In this document: piece after piece, positions 51,179 through 60,771 of the stretch | Layout: each line of letters starts with the position of its first letter | Position numbering within the stretch: the first letter of the stretch is position 1 | Source: Micromonospora narathiwatensis | Lineage (GTDB): Bacteria > Actinomycetota > Actinomycetes > Mycobacteriales > Micromonosporaceae | Direction: 5' to 3' | DNA: 64,000 bases | NCBI RefSeq assembly: GCF_900089605.1 | Contig: NZ_LT594324.1 | Span: 3,100,001-3,164,000 of the forward strand | Made by a program: the position numbers and the translations under genes | Notes under the pieces: model-generated | What the model saw: only the letters and a program-made list of their open reading frames with translations | Told to the model about the DNA's origin: nothing | Database searches by the model: none

Positions 51179-52231
51179 ATGACACTGTCCGTACTGCGCC
51201 GTGGGCGACGGCGGCCCGACGGCGGCTCGCCCCGCCGGACGCGCTCGTTCATAAGCAAGGCGATCGCCTCCGTCGCGGCGGCCGCGGCGGTGCTCTTCGT
51301 CGGAGCGTCCTCGTCCGCCGCCGCGGACCCGTACGCCGAGCCGCTCACCGGCCGGGCCAACTTCAGCTCGTCTTTCCAGCACGGCATGGTGCGCGTCGAC
51401 GGCGGCCAGCTCCACTACGTCAAGGGCGGCTCCGGCCCGGCGCTGGTGCTGCTGCACGGCTGGCCGCAGACCTGGTGGGCGTGGCACAACGTGATGCCGG
51501 CCCTCGCCCGCAACCACACCGTCATCGCGTTCGACCTGCCGGGCCTCGGCGACTCCAGCTCCTTCGCGACCGGGTACGACAAGGTGACCACCGCGAAGCG
51601 GATCCGCCAGGCGGTGAACGCCCTCGGGCACCGGCAGGTGTCGATCCTGGCGCACGACGTCGGGGTGCTCGTCGCCTACCCGTACGCGCGGGAGTTCCCG
51701 AACGAGGTCACCCGGATCGCGGTGCTCGACTCGACGCTGTCGGGGTTCGGGCTTGAGGACGCCTACACCCTGAGCTTCCACTTCCTGTTCAACGCCGCGC
51801 CCGCGCCCATCCCCGAGCGGATCCTCGACGACAAGGACGTGCCGACCTACCTCGGCATGATCTTCGACTTCAGCGTCAACCGCGCCGCCATCGACCGGGA
51901 GGTCTACTACCGCTTCTACCGGGACCCGGCCGACCGGACCGCCGGCTACAACTACTACCGGGCGTACGCCGGGGACGCGGAGAACAACCGGGCGAACGCG
52001 TCCCGGCGGCTGACCATGCCGGTCCTGGCGATGGGCTCGGCGGCCACGTTCGGCCCGGCGGTGGCGGGGTCGTTCCGGCAGGTCGCCGACGACGTACGCG
52101 AGGTCGTGGCGCCCGACTCGGGCCACTTCATCCCCGAGGAGAACCCGCAGTTCCTGGTCTCCTGCGTGAACCTGTTCACCGGTGTGACGGCCACCCCGCC
52201 GTCTGCGGACCTCGCCAACTGCGCCGCCTGA
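51179..52231 (+). CDS. Secreted alpha/beta hydrolase, epoxide hydrolase-like
   Basis: 350 residues. The N-terminus (basic run, then SVAAAAAVLFVGASSSAAA) is a signal peptide, cut probably after AAA near residue 43. The mature part has the epoxide hydrolase/dehalogenase pattern: LLHGWPQTWWAWHNVM with the HGxP oxyanion motif, AHDVGVLVAYPYA with the nucleophile Asp, and PDSGHFIPEENP with the catalytic His. Cytoplasmic epoxide hydrolases act on the enediyne core in related pathways, but they are not exported. This one may open the epoxide or neutralise released drug outside the cell. ATG with AAAGGGA upstream and a good promoter. Confidence 0.85.
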   Translation: MTLSVLRRGRRRPDGGSPRRTRSFISKAIASVAAAAAVLFVGASSSAAADPYAEPLTGRANFSSSFQHGMVRVDGGQLHYVKGGSGPALVLLHGWPQTWWAWHNVMPALARNHTVIAFDLPGLGDSSSFATGYDKVTTAKRIRQAVNALGHRQVSILAHDVGVLVAYPYAREFPNEVTRIAVLDSTLSGFGLEDAYTLSFHFLFNAAPAPIPERILDDKDVPTYLGMIFDFSVNRAAIDREVYYRFYRDPADRTAGYNYYRAYAGDAENNRANASRRLTMPVLAMGSAATFGPAVAGSFRQVADDVREVVAPDSGHFIPEENPQFLVSCVNLFTGVTATPPSADLANCAA

Positions 52232-52254
52232 TCACCCCGCGCCGGGCGTGAACC

Positions 52255-52297
52255 CGACCCGGCCGCCACGCGCCAGCCGCGCGTGGCGGCCGGGTCG
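52255..52297. terminator. 18-bp perfect hairpin between convergent genes
   Basis: Arms 52255-52272 and 52280-52297 pair perfectly around a 7-nt loop, 24 bases after the secreted hydrolase stop. It lies ahead of the repeat block behind the FAD hydroxylase gene and can serve both strands. Confidence 0.75.
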
Positions 52298-52316
52298 CGT
52301 ATCCGGCCCGCCGGCA

Positions 52317-52385
52317 CCGGTCAGCCGACCCCGCCCCGGAGCACGCCGGTCAGCCGACCCCGCCCCGGAGCACGCCGGTCAGCCG
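52317..52385. repeat. 29-bp tandem repeat at the 3' end of the FAD hydroxylase gene
   Basis: Two complete copies (52317-52345, 52346-52374) and a third, partial one that runs into the gene and contains its stop codon (52379-52381). As at 42130-42255, the 3' end of a minus-strand gene and the bases after its stop have been duplicated in tandem. Confidence 0.8.
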
Positions 52386-54133
52386 GCCTCGTCCGGTGCG
52401 TGGGGCGGCGCGAGGTCCGCCGCCCGGCGCGGCCACTGCGCCACCAGGTCCAGGCGGGCCGAGACGAGGGCCAGGTGGATCCGGCCCGGCCAGGCGTCGA
52501 CGGCCGGATCCCGGCACAGGTCGGTCGACCAGTCCATCGGCACACAGCCGGCGACCACCAGGCCGGCCTCCGTCCGGATCCGACCGCCGAACTCGACGAG
52601 GCGGTCCCACCACCCGGCCCGGCCGGGAAGCAGCAGCACGCCGTCCACGCCCCGGCGGCGTAGCGCGGCCACCTCGCGCAGCGCGTCGTCCTCGGCCACC
52701 GGGTCCGGCGCCGCCAGGGCCACGAACCGCAGCGCGTGCGGTCCCGGGGCCAGCAGCCGCCCCGGCGCGCCCGCCGCCCACCCGCCGTCCACCGGCCGGG
52801 GCCCGCCCGGCGACGGTTCGAGCCACCCGGCCGGTACGAGACGTGGCCCGTCCCCGCCGGACGGGCCGGACGCGGATGCGCCGACGCCGACCAACCGGTG
52901 CGGCAGGCGTGACCCGCGCGCGGTGAACGGCTCGGCGACAGCGTGCCGGGCGGGGGCGTCCGGGTCGACGCCGGCGGCCCGCCGGTACACCGTTTCGGCC
53001 TCGGCGATCCGCGTCGGGCAGCGCCGCCGCAGACCGAGGTGGCTGACCGCCGTCGTGCGGGTGATGAAGTGCATGCCGAACTGGGCCGGCGGCAGGTGCA
53101 TCCGCCGCCCGTACGTCTCCCACCACCGCATGCTCGGCCCGGCCAAACGCTGCACCCGCGCCACCGCCGGCCGCCGGTCCCGCTCGTACGCGTCGAAGGC
53201 GGCGGTGACGGTGTCGTGCTCGCGCAGCGCGCCGGCCAACGCCATCGCGTCGGCGAGCGCCATCGTGGTGCCGGACGCCACGGTGAAGTGGGCGGTGTGC
53301 GCGGCGTCGCCGATGAGCACCCGGTTGCCGTCCGACCAGCGCCGGTTCGTCACGACGTCGAACCGGGACCAGCGGCTCCGGTTGCTGACCAGGCCGGCGC
53401 CGAGGTGGCCGGCGAAGACGTCGTCCAGCAGCGCCAGCCCGGCCGGGCCGATCTCGCCCGGCGCCCCGCCGGCGCGGTGCGCCGCGTCGAGTCCGGCCCG
53501 GCGCCAGGTACCGTCGTCGAGTTCCACCACGACGGTGCTCAGGCCGCCGCCGCAGGAGTACGCGTGGGCGGCCATCGGTCCGTGCTCGGTGGGGACGAAG
53601 AACATGGTGGCGGCGTCGCCGAGATCCGCGGTGGTGCCCAGCCAGATGTAGCGCGCGGCGCCGGTGTGCACGGTCGTGCCGAACGCCGCCGCCCGCGCCG
53701 TACGGTGGACCGAGCGCGCCCCGTCCGCGAGGACGACCACGTCCGCGTCCAGTTCGTCGGCGCGGGCCTGGCGTCCGTGGTGGACACGCGCGCCGGCGGC
53801 GCGCGCCTCCTCGGTCAGGACGGCCAGCACGGCGCCGCGGGAGACGGTGACGACCGGGAAGCCGTCGTATCGCAGCCGCCCGCCGGGCAGCCGCAGCTCC
53901 ACACCGGACAGCGGCCGGGCGACGCGACCGATCCGGTCGGCGACGAGGGGATCGTGGCCGGCCAACTGCCGCATCGTCCGGTCCGACAGGGCGATGCCGA
54001 AGCCGCCGGCCCCGCCGGGATCGCTGCGCTCGTAGACGTCGATCTCCGCCCCGGGCCAGGCGCGGCCGAGCAGCCGGGACAGGAAGAGCCCGGCGGGGCC
54101 GGCACCGATGATCGCCACCCGCGTCGCGCCCAT
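52379..54133 (-). CDS. FAD-dependent aromatic hydroxylase, salicylyl-CoA/anthraniloyl-CoA monooxygenase-like
   Basis: 584 residues. Class A flavoprotein: IIGAGPAGLFLSRLLG at the N-terminus, YERSDPGGAGGFGIALSD typical of the salicylyl-CoA 5-hydroxylase/anthraniloyl-CoA monooxygenase group, VVLADGARSVHR, and GDAAHTAHFTVASGT. The ~200 C-terminal residues after the flavin domain are an extra region, TIM-barrel-like by family analogy (VDGVLLLPGRAGWWDR). It probably hydroxylates the aryl-CoA derived from the 55582 PKS and 60768 ligase. ATG with GGGAG upstream. Divergent from the methyltransferase across 332 bases. Confidence 0.85.
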   Translation of the reverse strand: MGATRVAIIGAGPAGLFLSRLLGRAWPGAEIDVYERSDPGGAGGFGIALSDRTMRQLAGHDPLVADRIGRVARPLSGVELRLPGGRLRYDGFPVVTVSRGAVLAVLTEEARAAGARVHHGRQARADELDADVVVLADGARSVHRTARAAAFGTTVHTGAARYIWLGTTADLGDAATMFFVPTEHGPMAAHAYSCGGGLSTVVVELDDGTWRRAGLDAAHRAGGAPGEIGPAGLALLDDVFAGHLGAGLVSNRSRWSRFDVVTNRRWSDGNRVLIGDAAHTAHFTVASGTTMALADAMALAGALREHDTVTAAFDAYERDRRPAVARVQRLAGPSMRWWETYGRRMHLPPAQFGMHFITRTTAVSHLGLRRRCPTRIAEAETVYRRAAGVDPDAPARHAVAEPFTARGSRLPHRLVGVGASASGPSGGDGPRLVPAGWLEPSPGGPRPVDGGWAAGAPGRLLAPGPHALRFVALAAPDPVAEDDALREVAALRRRGVDGVLLLPGRAGWWDRLVEFGGRIRTEAGLVVAGCVPMDWSTDLCRDPAVDAWPGRIHLALVSARLDLVAQWPRRAADLAPPHAPDEAG

Positions 54134-54465
54134 GTTCTCCCGCACCGTCCGTCGCCTGTGGGTGGGCCGGTACCGCGCCGTCTCCCGCAACGGACGCGGC
54201 CCGGCCCGATCGGAATCGTGGCAGCCGCCGGCCGCCGGCCGCATCTTCCGTGATGCGCACCGGACCGGCGCGTCGGCCGCCGGGGCGGGCGGCCGCCGGG
54301 GGCGTCGGGGCAGGCCGCCGGCCCGGGCGTCGGGCGTCACCGACGCGGCGCACTCACGAAGGTGCCCGGCACCGGCCGCCCCGATCACGATCGGTTCGTC
54401 CCCGCAGCCCGCCGCGTCGCCGGCGCGTACGGCCGGACTCCCCGAGCCTGGCCGAAAGGAGAACC
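54134..54465. promoter_or_regulatory. Divergent control region of the aromatic-acid cassette
   Basis: 332 bases between the FAD hydroxylase (minus) and the methyltransferase (plus). Very GC-rich; no gene and no clear promoter boxes visible. Promoters for both directions must lie here. Confidence 0.4.
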
Positions 54466-55512
54466 ATGGGCACCGATCGGCACGTGGCGATGACGGAGGC
54501 CGACTACCTCCGGCTGCTGGTGCACGGCACGACCGCGTTCGAACTGCTCCGCACCGCCCTGGAACTCGACCTCTTCGAGCACCTGGAGCACGCGGGCGGG
54601 ATGACCGTGCGGCGGCTGTCGGAGGCGCTGGGCATCGAGGAACAGCCGGCCCGCGTCATGCTGCTCGGGCTCTGCGCGCTGCGGCTGGTCGACAAGCGCG
54701 GTGCGGCGTACGTCAACGCCGACATGACCCGCCGGAAGCTGCTCCGGTCGAGTCCCCGGTTCCTCGGTCCGCTGGTCGACGTACAGGCGAAGGTGATCAA
54801 CCAGGCGCTGCCCGACCTCGCCGAGGCCGTACGCCGGGACACCAACGTCGGCCTGCGGCACCTGCCCGGCCCCGGGTCCACCCTGTACGAACGGCTCACC
54901 GCCCACCCGGAGTTGCAGCACGTCTTCTACGCGAACATGGGCGACGCCTCGCGCAAGGCCCTCGCCCCGCTGTTGGACAGCTACGACTTCAGCGGCATCC
55001 GGCACGCGGTCGACGTGGGCGGCGGTGACGGCACCAACGCCGTCCACCTCGCCCGGCGCTACCCGCACCTCACGGTCACCGTCTTCGACCAGGAGAGCGT
55101 CACCCGGCTGGCCGCCGACCGCATCGACGACCCGGACCTGCGTCGGCGGGTCCGCTTCCACGCTGGCGACATCATGACCGAGCCGCTGCCCGAGGGCGCC
55201 GACGCCGTGCTCGTGTTCCACATCTTCGAGATCTGGTCCCTCGAACGGAACACGGAGCTGCTGCGCCGGTGCCGGGCGGCGCTGCCGGACGGCGGGGTCT
55301 GCCTGATCTACAACTTCGTCTCGAACGACGAGGGCACCGGTTCGATGAGTGCCGGGCTGGTGTCCCCCTACTTCCTCACGCTCGCCTCCGGCGAGGGCAT
55401 GGCGTACTCGGCCGGGGACATGGAGCGGGCCGCGCTCGACGCCGGCTTCTCCCACGTCGAGCGGTACGAGGGCCTGGGATTCAGTCACGCACTCGTCGTC
55501 GGCCGCCGATAG
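54466..55512 (+). CDS. SAM-dependent methyltransferase of the aromatic acid (O- or C-)
   Basis: 348 residues, small-molecule methyltransferase family with N-terminal dimerisation winged helix (LRTALELDLFEHLE, MTVRRLSEALGI) and C-terminal SAM domain: VDVGGGDGTNAVHLARRYP, VFDQESV, FHAGDIMTEPLP. Homologues in neocarzinostatin (NcsB1) O-methylate the naphthoate; in maduropeptin a related enzyme is reported to methylate the salicylate ring carbon. The sequence does not decide between O and C. ATG with AAAGGAG six bases upstream. It is followed 69 bases later by the PKS and is probably co-transcribed. Confidence 0.87.
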   Translation: MGTDRHVAMTEADYLRLLVHGTTAFELLRTALELDLFEHLEHAGGMTVRRLSEALGIEEQPARVMLLGLCALRLVDKRGAAYVNADMTRRKLLRSSPRFLGPLVDVQAKVINQALPDLAEAVRRDTNVGLRHLPGPGSTLYERLTAHPELQHVFYANMGDASRKALAPLLDSYDFSGIRHAVDVGGGDGTNAVHLARRYPHLTVTVFDQESVTRLAADRIDDPDLRRRVRFHAGDIMTEPLPEGADAVLVFHIFEIWSLERNTELLRRCRAALPDGGVCLIYNFVSNDEGTGSMSAGLVSPYFLTLASGEGMAYSAGDMERAALDAGFSHVERYEGLGFSHALVVGRR

Positions 55513-55581
55513 GGCGCCGCCCCGGCCGCGCACCGGCCACCGCGTCCGGTGCGCTCGCGACGCGTCAAGGAGAGAGCCCTC

Positions 55582-58500
55582 ATGACCTCATCCGAACCCA
55601 TCGCCATCGTGGGCATGGCCTGCCGGTTCGCCGGTGACGTCGATTCACCCGACCGGTTCTGGGCGTTGCTGCGCGACGGCCGGGACACGGTCGGCGAGAT
55701 TCCCGACGATCGCTGGAGCTGGTACGCCGGCCAGAGCCCGGAGCACGCGGAGGCGGTGGCGGGGGCGACCCGGCGGGGCTCCTTCCTGACCGACATCGCC
55801 GGCTTCGACGCCGACTTCTTCGAGATCACGCCGCGCGAGGCGGCGCTGATGGACCCGCAGCAGCGCATCGTGCTGGAGCTGGCCTGGGAGGCGCTGGAGC
55901 ACGCCGGGATCCCGCCGAGAGGACTGGCGGGCAGCGACGCGGGCGTGTTCATGGGAGTCGGCACGGACGACTACGGGCGGCGGCTGCTGGAGGACCTGCC
56001 CCGCGTCGAGGCGTGGACCGGCATCGGGGGCGCCTACTGCGCCGTCGCGAACCGGGTGTCGTACGTGCTGGACCTGCACGGGCCGAGCATGACCGTGGAC
56101 ACCGCCTGCTCGTCGTCCCTGGTCGCCATCCACCTGGCCGCCCAGGCGCTGCGGGCCGGCGAGTGCGACCTCGCCCTCGCCGGCGGCGTGCTGGTGATGG
56201 CGGCCCCCGGCCTGACCCTCGTCCTCGACGCGGCCGGGGCCACCGCGCCGGACGGGCGCTGCAAGTCCTTCGACGCCGCCGCCGACGGTTACGGCCGTGG
56301 CGAGGGCGGCGGCGTCGTGGTGCTCAAGCGCCTCGACGACGCCCGCCGCGACAACGACCGGATCCTGGCCGTCGTCCGCGGCAGCGCCGTACGGCAGGAC
56401 GGGCGCACCAACGGCATCATGGCGCCGAACGGGCCGGCGCAGGCGGAGCTGATGCGCCGGGCGTGCCGGGACGCCGGCATCGACCCGCGGACCGTCGACT
56501 ACGTCGAGGCGCACGGCACCGGCACCCCGGTCGGCGACCCGCTGGAGGCGGGCGCCCTCGCCTCGGTGTTCGGCGCCGGGCGGCCCGCCGACCGGCCGCT
56601 GCTGATCGGGTCGGTCAAGCCGAACATCGGTCACCTGGAGGCCGGCGCGGGCGTGGCCGGCGTGATCAAGACGGTGCTCGCCCTCGGGCACGGCGAACTG
56701 CCGCCGAGCCTGCGCGTCGCCCACCCCAACCCCGCCATCGACTGGGAGAGCGCCGGGCTGCGGGTGGTGACCGAGGTGACCCGGTGGCCACGGGAGGACG
56801 ACGCGCCCCGCCGGGCGGCGGTCTCCGGCTACGGGTACGGCGGCACCATCGCCCACCTCGTCATCGACGGACCCGAGCCGCCGGTGGACCGGGACCGGGA
56901 ACCCGAACGCGCCGGGCCGCGCCTGTACCCGCTGTCGGGCGCCGCCCCCGCCGCGCTCCGGCAGTACGCCGACCGCCTCGCCGACCGCCTCGCCACCGAA
57001 CCGGGGCCGGACCTCACCGACGTGGGCCACACCCTCGCCCGCCGGCGCGGCCACCTGCCCCACCGCTGCGCCGTCGTCGCCGACGGACGGGCCGACCTGG
57101 TCCAGCGGCTGCGGGCGTACGCGGAGACCGGGCGCGGTGGTGTCTCCGGCGTGACGCCGTCCGGCGGCGAGCGCGGGGTCGTCTGGGTCTTCTCCGGGCA
57201 CGGCTCGCACTGGACGGGCATGGGCCGCGACCTGATCGCCGACACCCCGGCGTTCGCGGAGGTGTTCGACCGGCTCGACCCCGTCTTCCGCGCGGAACTC
57301 GGGCTGTCGCCGCAGGCGGTGCTGTTCGACGACCGACCGCAGCCGGTGGACGTGATCCAACCGATGATCTTCGCGGTCCAGGTGGCGCTCGCCGCGACCT
57401 GGCAATCCCTCGGGTTGCGCCCCGCCGCCGTCATCGGCCACTCCGTGGGCGAGATCGCCGCGGCGGTGACCGCCGGGATCCTCACCCTGGAACAGGGTGC
57501 GCGGCTGGTCTGCCGCCGCTCCCTGCTGCTGCGGCAGGTCGCCGGCGCCGGCGCGATGGCCATGGTCGACGTCGACGCCGACGAGGCGGCCCGGCGGCTG
57601 GCCGGGCGCGACGACGTGGTCGTGGCCATCACCGCGTCGCCCGGCTGGTCCGTGCTCTCCGGCGACGCCACGGCGGTCGCCGCGCTGACCGCCCGGTGGC
57701 GCGACGACGGCGTGCGCGTACTGGCGGTCAACTCCGACGTCGCGTTCCACAGCCCGCACATGGACCCGCTGCTGGACGCGCTGCGGGCCGCCACGGCCGA
57801 CCTTCCCCCGACCGAGGCGCGGATTCCGGTCTACACGACCGCGCTCGCCGACCCGCGCTCGGCCGCGCCCCGGGACGGGGCCTACTGGGCGACGAACCTG
57901 CGCGGCACGGTCCGCTTCGCGCAGGCGGTCACGGCCGCCGCCGAGGACGGCCACCGGCTCTTCCTGGAGGTCTCCGCGCACCCGGTGGTCGCCCACTCGG
58001 TCAGCGCGACCCTGGACAGCCTGCCGGTCGGCGACGCCCGCGTGGCGTACTCGCTGCGCCGTGGCCAACCCGGGCGCGAGGTCCTGCTGACCAACCTGGG
58101 TGAGCTGCACTGCCACGGCGCGGCTGTGGACTGGTCGGCGCTGTGGCCCGACGGCGACGTCGTGGACCTGCCCACCGTGGCCTGGCAGCGCCGGCGGCAC
58201 TGGGCGGCGGAGCCGCCCGCCCCGGCCGCGGTGGCGAAACGGCACGACCGGGCCGCCCACACCCTGCTCGGCGGTCGCACCGTGGTACGCGGGGCCGCGC
58301 CGGCTGACGTCTGGTCCACCCGCCTCGACCGCGGCTCGCGCCCCTACCCGGGCGAGCACCCGGTCCGAGGTGTGGAGATCATTCCCGCCGCGGTGCTGCT
58401 GAACACCTTCCTCGCCGCCGCGTCCACCGGCCGGGGCTGGGTCGACCTGGCGGACGTCGCCCTGCGGGTGCCGGTCAGCGTGACCCGCCCACGGGAGGTC

Positions 58501-60771
58501 CAGGTGGTCCGTCAGGGCGAGACGCTGCGCCTGAGTTCCCGCATCCTCGACGCCGCCGGCGACGAGGACGAGGGCTGGGTGACGCACACCGCCGCCACCG
58601 CCGACACCCACGCGGGCCTGCCCGCCCGCGCCGACGTGCCGACCGAGGTGACGGAACCGCTGGGCGAGGGCTTCGTGGTCGACCGCCTGGGCGCGCTCGG
58701 CGTCGCCGCGATGGGCTTCCCCTGGGCCGTCCGCCGCCTCGGCCGTACCGCCGACGGCCTCGTCGCGGACGTCGACACCGGGGACGGCGACGCGACCGTA
58801 CGCGGCTGGGCGGCCGTGCTCGACGCCGCGCTGTCGATCGCGTCGGTGGTCTTCCCCGGCCCGGCGGTCCTGCGCATGCCGGCACACATCGAACGGGTCA
58901 CACTGTCACCGGCGGCGCCGAATCGGGCCCGGATCGCCGTACGCCGTCGGAGCGGCGACGTCGTCGACGTGGAGATCGTCAACTCGTACGGCGAGGTGGC
59001 CGGTCGGCTCACGGGCCTGCGGTACGGCCGGCTCGACCTCGACGTCGAGCACCTCGGCGACGCGGCCGGCCTCGTGCACGAGATCGCCTGGCGGCCCGGG
59101 CCGCAACCGGCCGGCCGCGCACCGGACGCGGTGGTCCTGGTCGGCCCGGTCACCGCGCTGGGCGACGGGTTGGCCGCGCGGCTGGACCGCCTCGGGGTGC
59201 CCTGCCGGCACGTATCCGACCCGCGCGACCTCACCGACGGCGAGCTGACCGACGGCCACGCGATCCTGGTGGTGCCCGCCGACGCGCACGCCGGCGACCT
59301 GGCCGCGGCGGTCGCCGCGAACGCCTGGCTGCTGGCCCGGACCGCGCGACGACTCGCGGCGGTCCGGTCGGCGCGGCCGGCCCGGCTGTGGTGCGTGACC
59401 CAGGGCGTCCTGGCCTGCGCGGACCGCGACACCCTCGGGCACGCCGCCCTGTGGGGGCTGGGCCGGATCGTCGGCGGCGAGCGCCCCGAGATCTGGGGTG
59501 GGGTCGTCGACGTCGGGGCCGCCCCGGCGGACCTGTCCACGCTCGTCGCGCTCGTCGCGGCGGGCCACGGCGAGGACGTGGTCGCGGTACGCGACGGGGA
59601 GGTCCTGGTGCCGCGCCTGCGCGCCGCCGCCGACGGACCGGACGCGCCGTCGCCGCTCTGCCGGCCCGACGGCACGTACCTGATCACCGGTGGGCTGGGC
59701 GCGCTCGGCCTGGAGGTGGCGTCCTGGCTCGCGTCGCGCGGCGCCCGCCGGATCGTCCTGGCCGGTCGCCGCGGCCTGCCCGACCGCGAGGCGTGGGACC
59801 GGGTCACCGACCCGGGGCAGCGGGCGGCCGTCGAGGCGGTCCGGGCGCTGGAGCGGGCGGGGGTCACCGTCGCGGTGGTGGCGCTGGACGTCGCCGACCC
59901 GGACCAGGCCGCGCGGCTGCTGCGGCCCGCCGCCCTCGGGCTGCCGCCGGTACGCGGGATCGTGCACGCCGCCGGCGTGCTGGACGACCGGACGGTCGAC
60001 GCGCTCGACGAGGAGTCACTGCGCCGGGTGCTCCGGCCGAAGGTGACGGGCGCGCTGACCCTGCACACGCTGTTCCCGCCGGGCAGCACCGACTTCTTCG
60101 TCCTCTTCTCCTCGGCGGGCCAACTGCTCGGCCTGCCCGGGCAGGCCAGCTACGCGGCCGGCAACGCCTTCCTCGACGGCCTCGCCCGGCACCGACGCGC
60201 GGCCGGCGACGGCGGGGCGCGGAGCATCCTGTGGACGTCCTGGCGCGGGCTCGGGATGTCCACCTCGGCCGCGGTCATCGACGCCGAACTGGCCGCCCGG
60301 GGCACCGCCGACGTCAGCGCCGCCGAGGCGTTCTCCTCGTGGGAACGGGTGCAGCGGCACGACCTGGGCGAGGCGGTGGTGCTGCGGGTGCTGCCGGAGT
60401 CGGCGGGCGGCCGTCGTCCGCCGCTGCTCAGCGAGTTGCCCACCGGCGCCGGCGCGGACCCCGCCCCGGAGGCCGCCGCCCCGTCCTGGGCGGGCCTGGA
60501 CGGGGCCGCGCTGCACGCCCACCTGCGGCAGCGGATCAGCGAGCAGGTCGCGGACGAGACGCGGCTGCCCGCCACCGAGGTCGACCCGCACCGCCCGCTG
60601 TCGGAGATGGGCCTGGACTCGGTGATGACGACGCGCATCCGGTCGGCGCTGGAGCGGGAGTTCCAGCTCGCGCTGCCGGCGACCTTGCTGTGGGACCAAC
60701 CGACGGTCGGCGCGATCGCCGAGTACGTCGCCACCCGACTGAAGACCACCGGCACGGAAGGGGCCGAATGA
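55582..60771 (+). CDS. Iterative type I PKS for an aromatic acid (6-methylsalicylate/naphthoate synthase type)
   Basis: 1,729 residues, the MSAS/NcsB size. KS: Cys176 in DTACSSS, EAHGTGTPVGDP, NIGHLEAGAG. AT: GHSVGEIAAA and VAFHS, malonyl type. DH-like domain: His in YPGEHPVRG near residue 930. KR: TGGLGALGLEVASWL near 1370. ACP: MGLDSVMTTRI near 1680. No thioesterase or methyltransferase domain. The presence of a KR separates it from orsellinate synthases; whether it makes 6-methylsalicylate (four units) or a naphthoate (six) cannot be read directly. The ATG has AAGGAGAG upstream. The ligase gene overlaps by 4 bases. Confidence 0.93.
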   Translation: MTSSEPIAIVGMACRFAGDVDSPDRFWALLRDGRDTVGEIPDDRWSWYAGQSPEHAEAVAGATRRGSFLTDIAGFDADFFEITPREAALMDPQQRIVLELAWEALEHAGIPPRGLAGSDAGVFMGVGTDDYGRRLLEDLPRVEAWTGIGGAYCAVANRVSYVLDLHGPSMTVDTACSSSLVAIHLAAQALRAGECDLALAGGVLVMAAPGLTLVLDAAGATAPDGRCKSFDAAADGYGRGEGGGVVVLKRLDDARRDNDRILAVVRGSAVRQDGRTNGIMAPNGPAQAELMRRACRDAGIDPRTVDYVEAHGTGTPVGDPLEAGALASVFGAGRPADRPLLIGSVKPNIGHLEAGAGVAGVIKTVLALGHGELPPSLRVAHPNPAIDWESAGLRVVTEVTRWPREDDAPRRAAVSGYGYGGTIAHLVIDGPEPPVDRDREPERAGPRLYPLSGAAPAALRQYADRLADRLATEPGPDLTDVGHTLARRRGHLPHRCAVVADGRADLVQRLRAYAETGRGGVSGVTPSGGERGVVWVFSGHGSHWTGMGRDLIADTPAFAEVFDRLDPVFRAELGLSPQAVLFDDRPQPVDVIQPMIFAVQVALAATWQSLGLRPAAVIGHSVGEIAAAVTAGILTLEQGARLVCRRSLLLRQVAGAGAMAMVDVDADEAARRLAGRDDVVVAITASPGWSVLSGDATAVAALTARWRDDGVRVLAVNSDVAFHSPHMDPLLDALRAATADLPPTEARIPVYTTALADPRSAAPRDGAYWATNLRGTVRFAQAVTAAAEDGHRLFLEVSAHPVVAHSVSATLDSLPVGDARVAYSLRRGQPGREVLLTNLGELHCHGAAVDWSALWPDGDVVDLPTVAWQRRRHWAAEPPAPAAVAKRHDRAAHTLLGGRTVVRGAAPADVWSTRLDRGSRPYPGEHPVRGVEIIPAAVLLNTFLAAASTGRGWVDLADVALRVPVSVTRPREVQVVRQGETLRLSSRILDAAGDEDEGWVTHTAATADTHAGLPARADVPTEVTEPLGEGFVVDRLGALGVAAMGFPWAVRRLGRTADGLVADVDTGDGDATVRGWAAVLDAALSIASVVFPGPAVLRMPAHIERVTLSPAAPNRARIAVRRRSGDVVDVEIVNSYGEVAGRLTGLRYGRLDLDVEHLGDAAGLVHEIAWRPGPQPAGRAPDAVVLVGPVTALGDGLAARLDRLGVPCRHVSDPRDLTDGELTDGHAILVVPADAHAGDLAAAVAANAWLLARTARRLAAVRSARPARLWCVTQGVLACADRDTLGHAALWGLGRIVGGERPEIWGGVVDVGAAPADLSTLVALVAAGHGEDVVAVRDGEVLVPRLRAAADGPDAPSPLCRPDGTYLITGGLGALGLEVASWLASRGARRIVLAGRRGLPDREAWDRVTDPGQRAAVEAVRALERAGVTVAVVALDVADPDQAARLLRPAALGLPPVRGIVHAAGVLDDRTVDALDEESLRRVLRPKVTGALTLHTLFPPGSTDFFVLFSSAGQLLGLPGQASYAAGNAFLDGLARHRRAAGDGGARSILWTSWRGLGMSTSAAVIDAELAARGTADVSAAEAFSSWERVQRHDLGEAVVLRVLPESAGGRRPPLLSELPTGAGADPAPEAAAPSWAGLDGAALHAHLRQRISEQVADETRLPATEVDPHRPLSEMGLDSVMTTRIRSALEREFQLALPATLLWDQPTVGAIAEYVATRLKTTGTEGAE

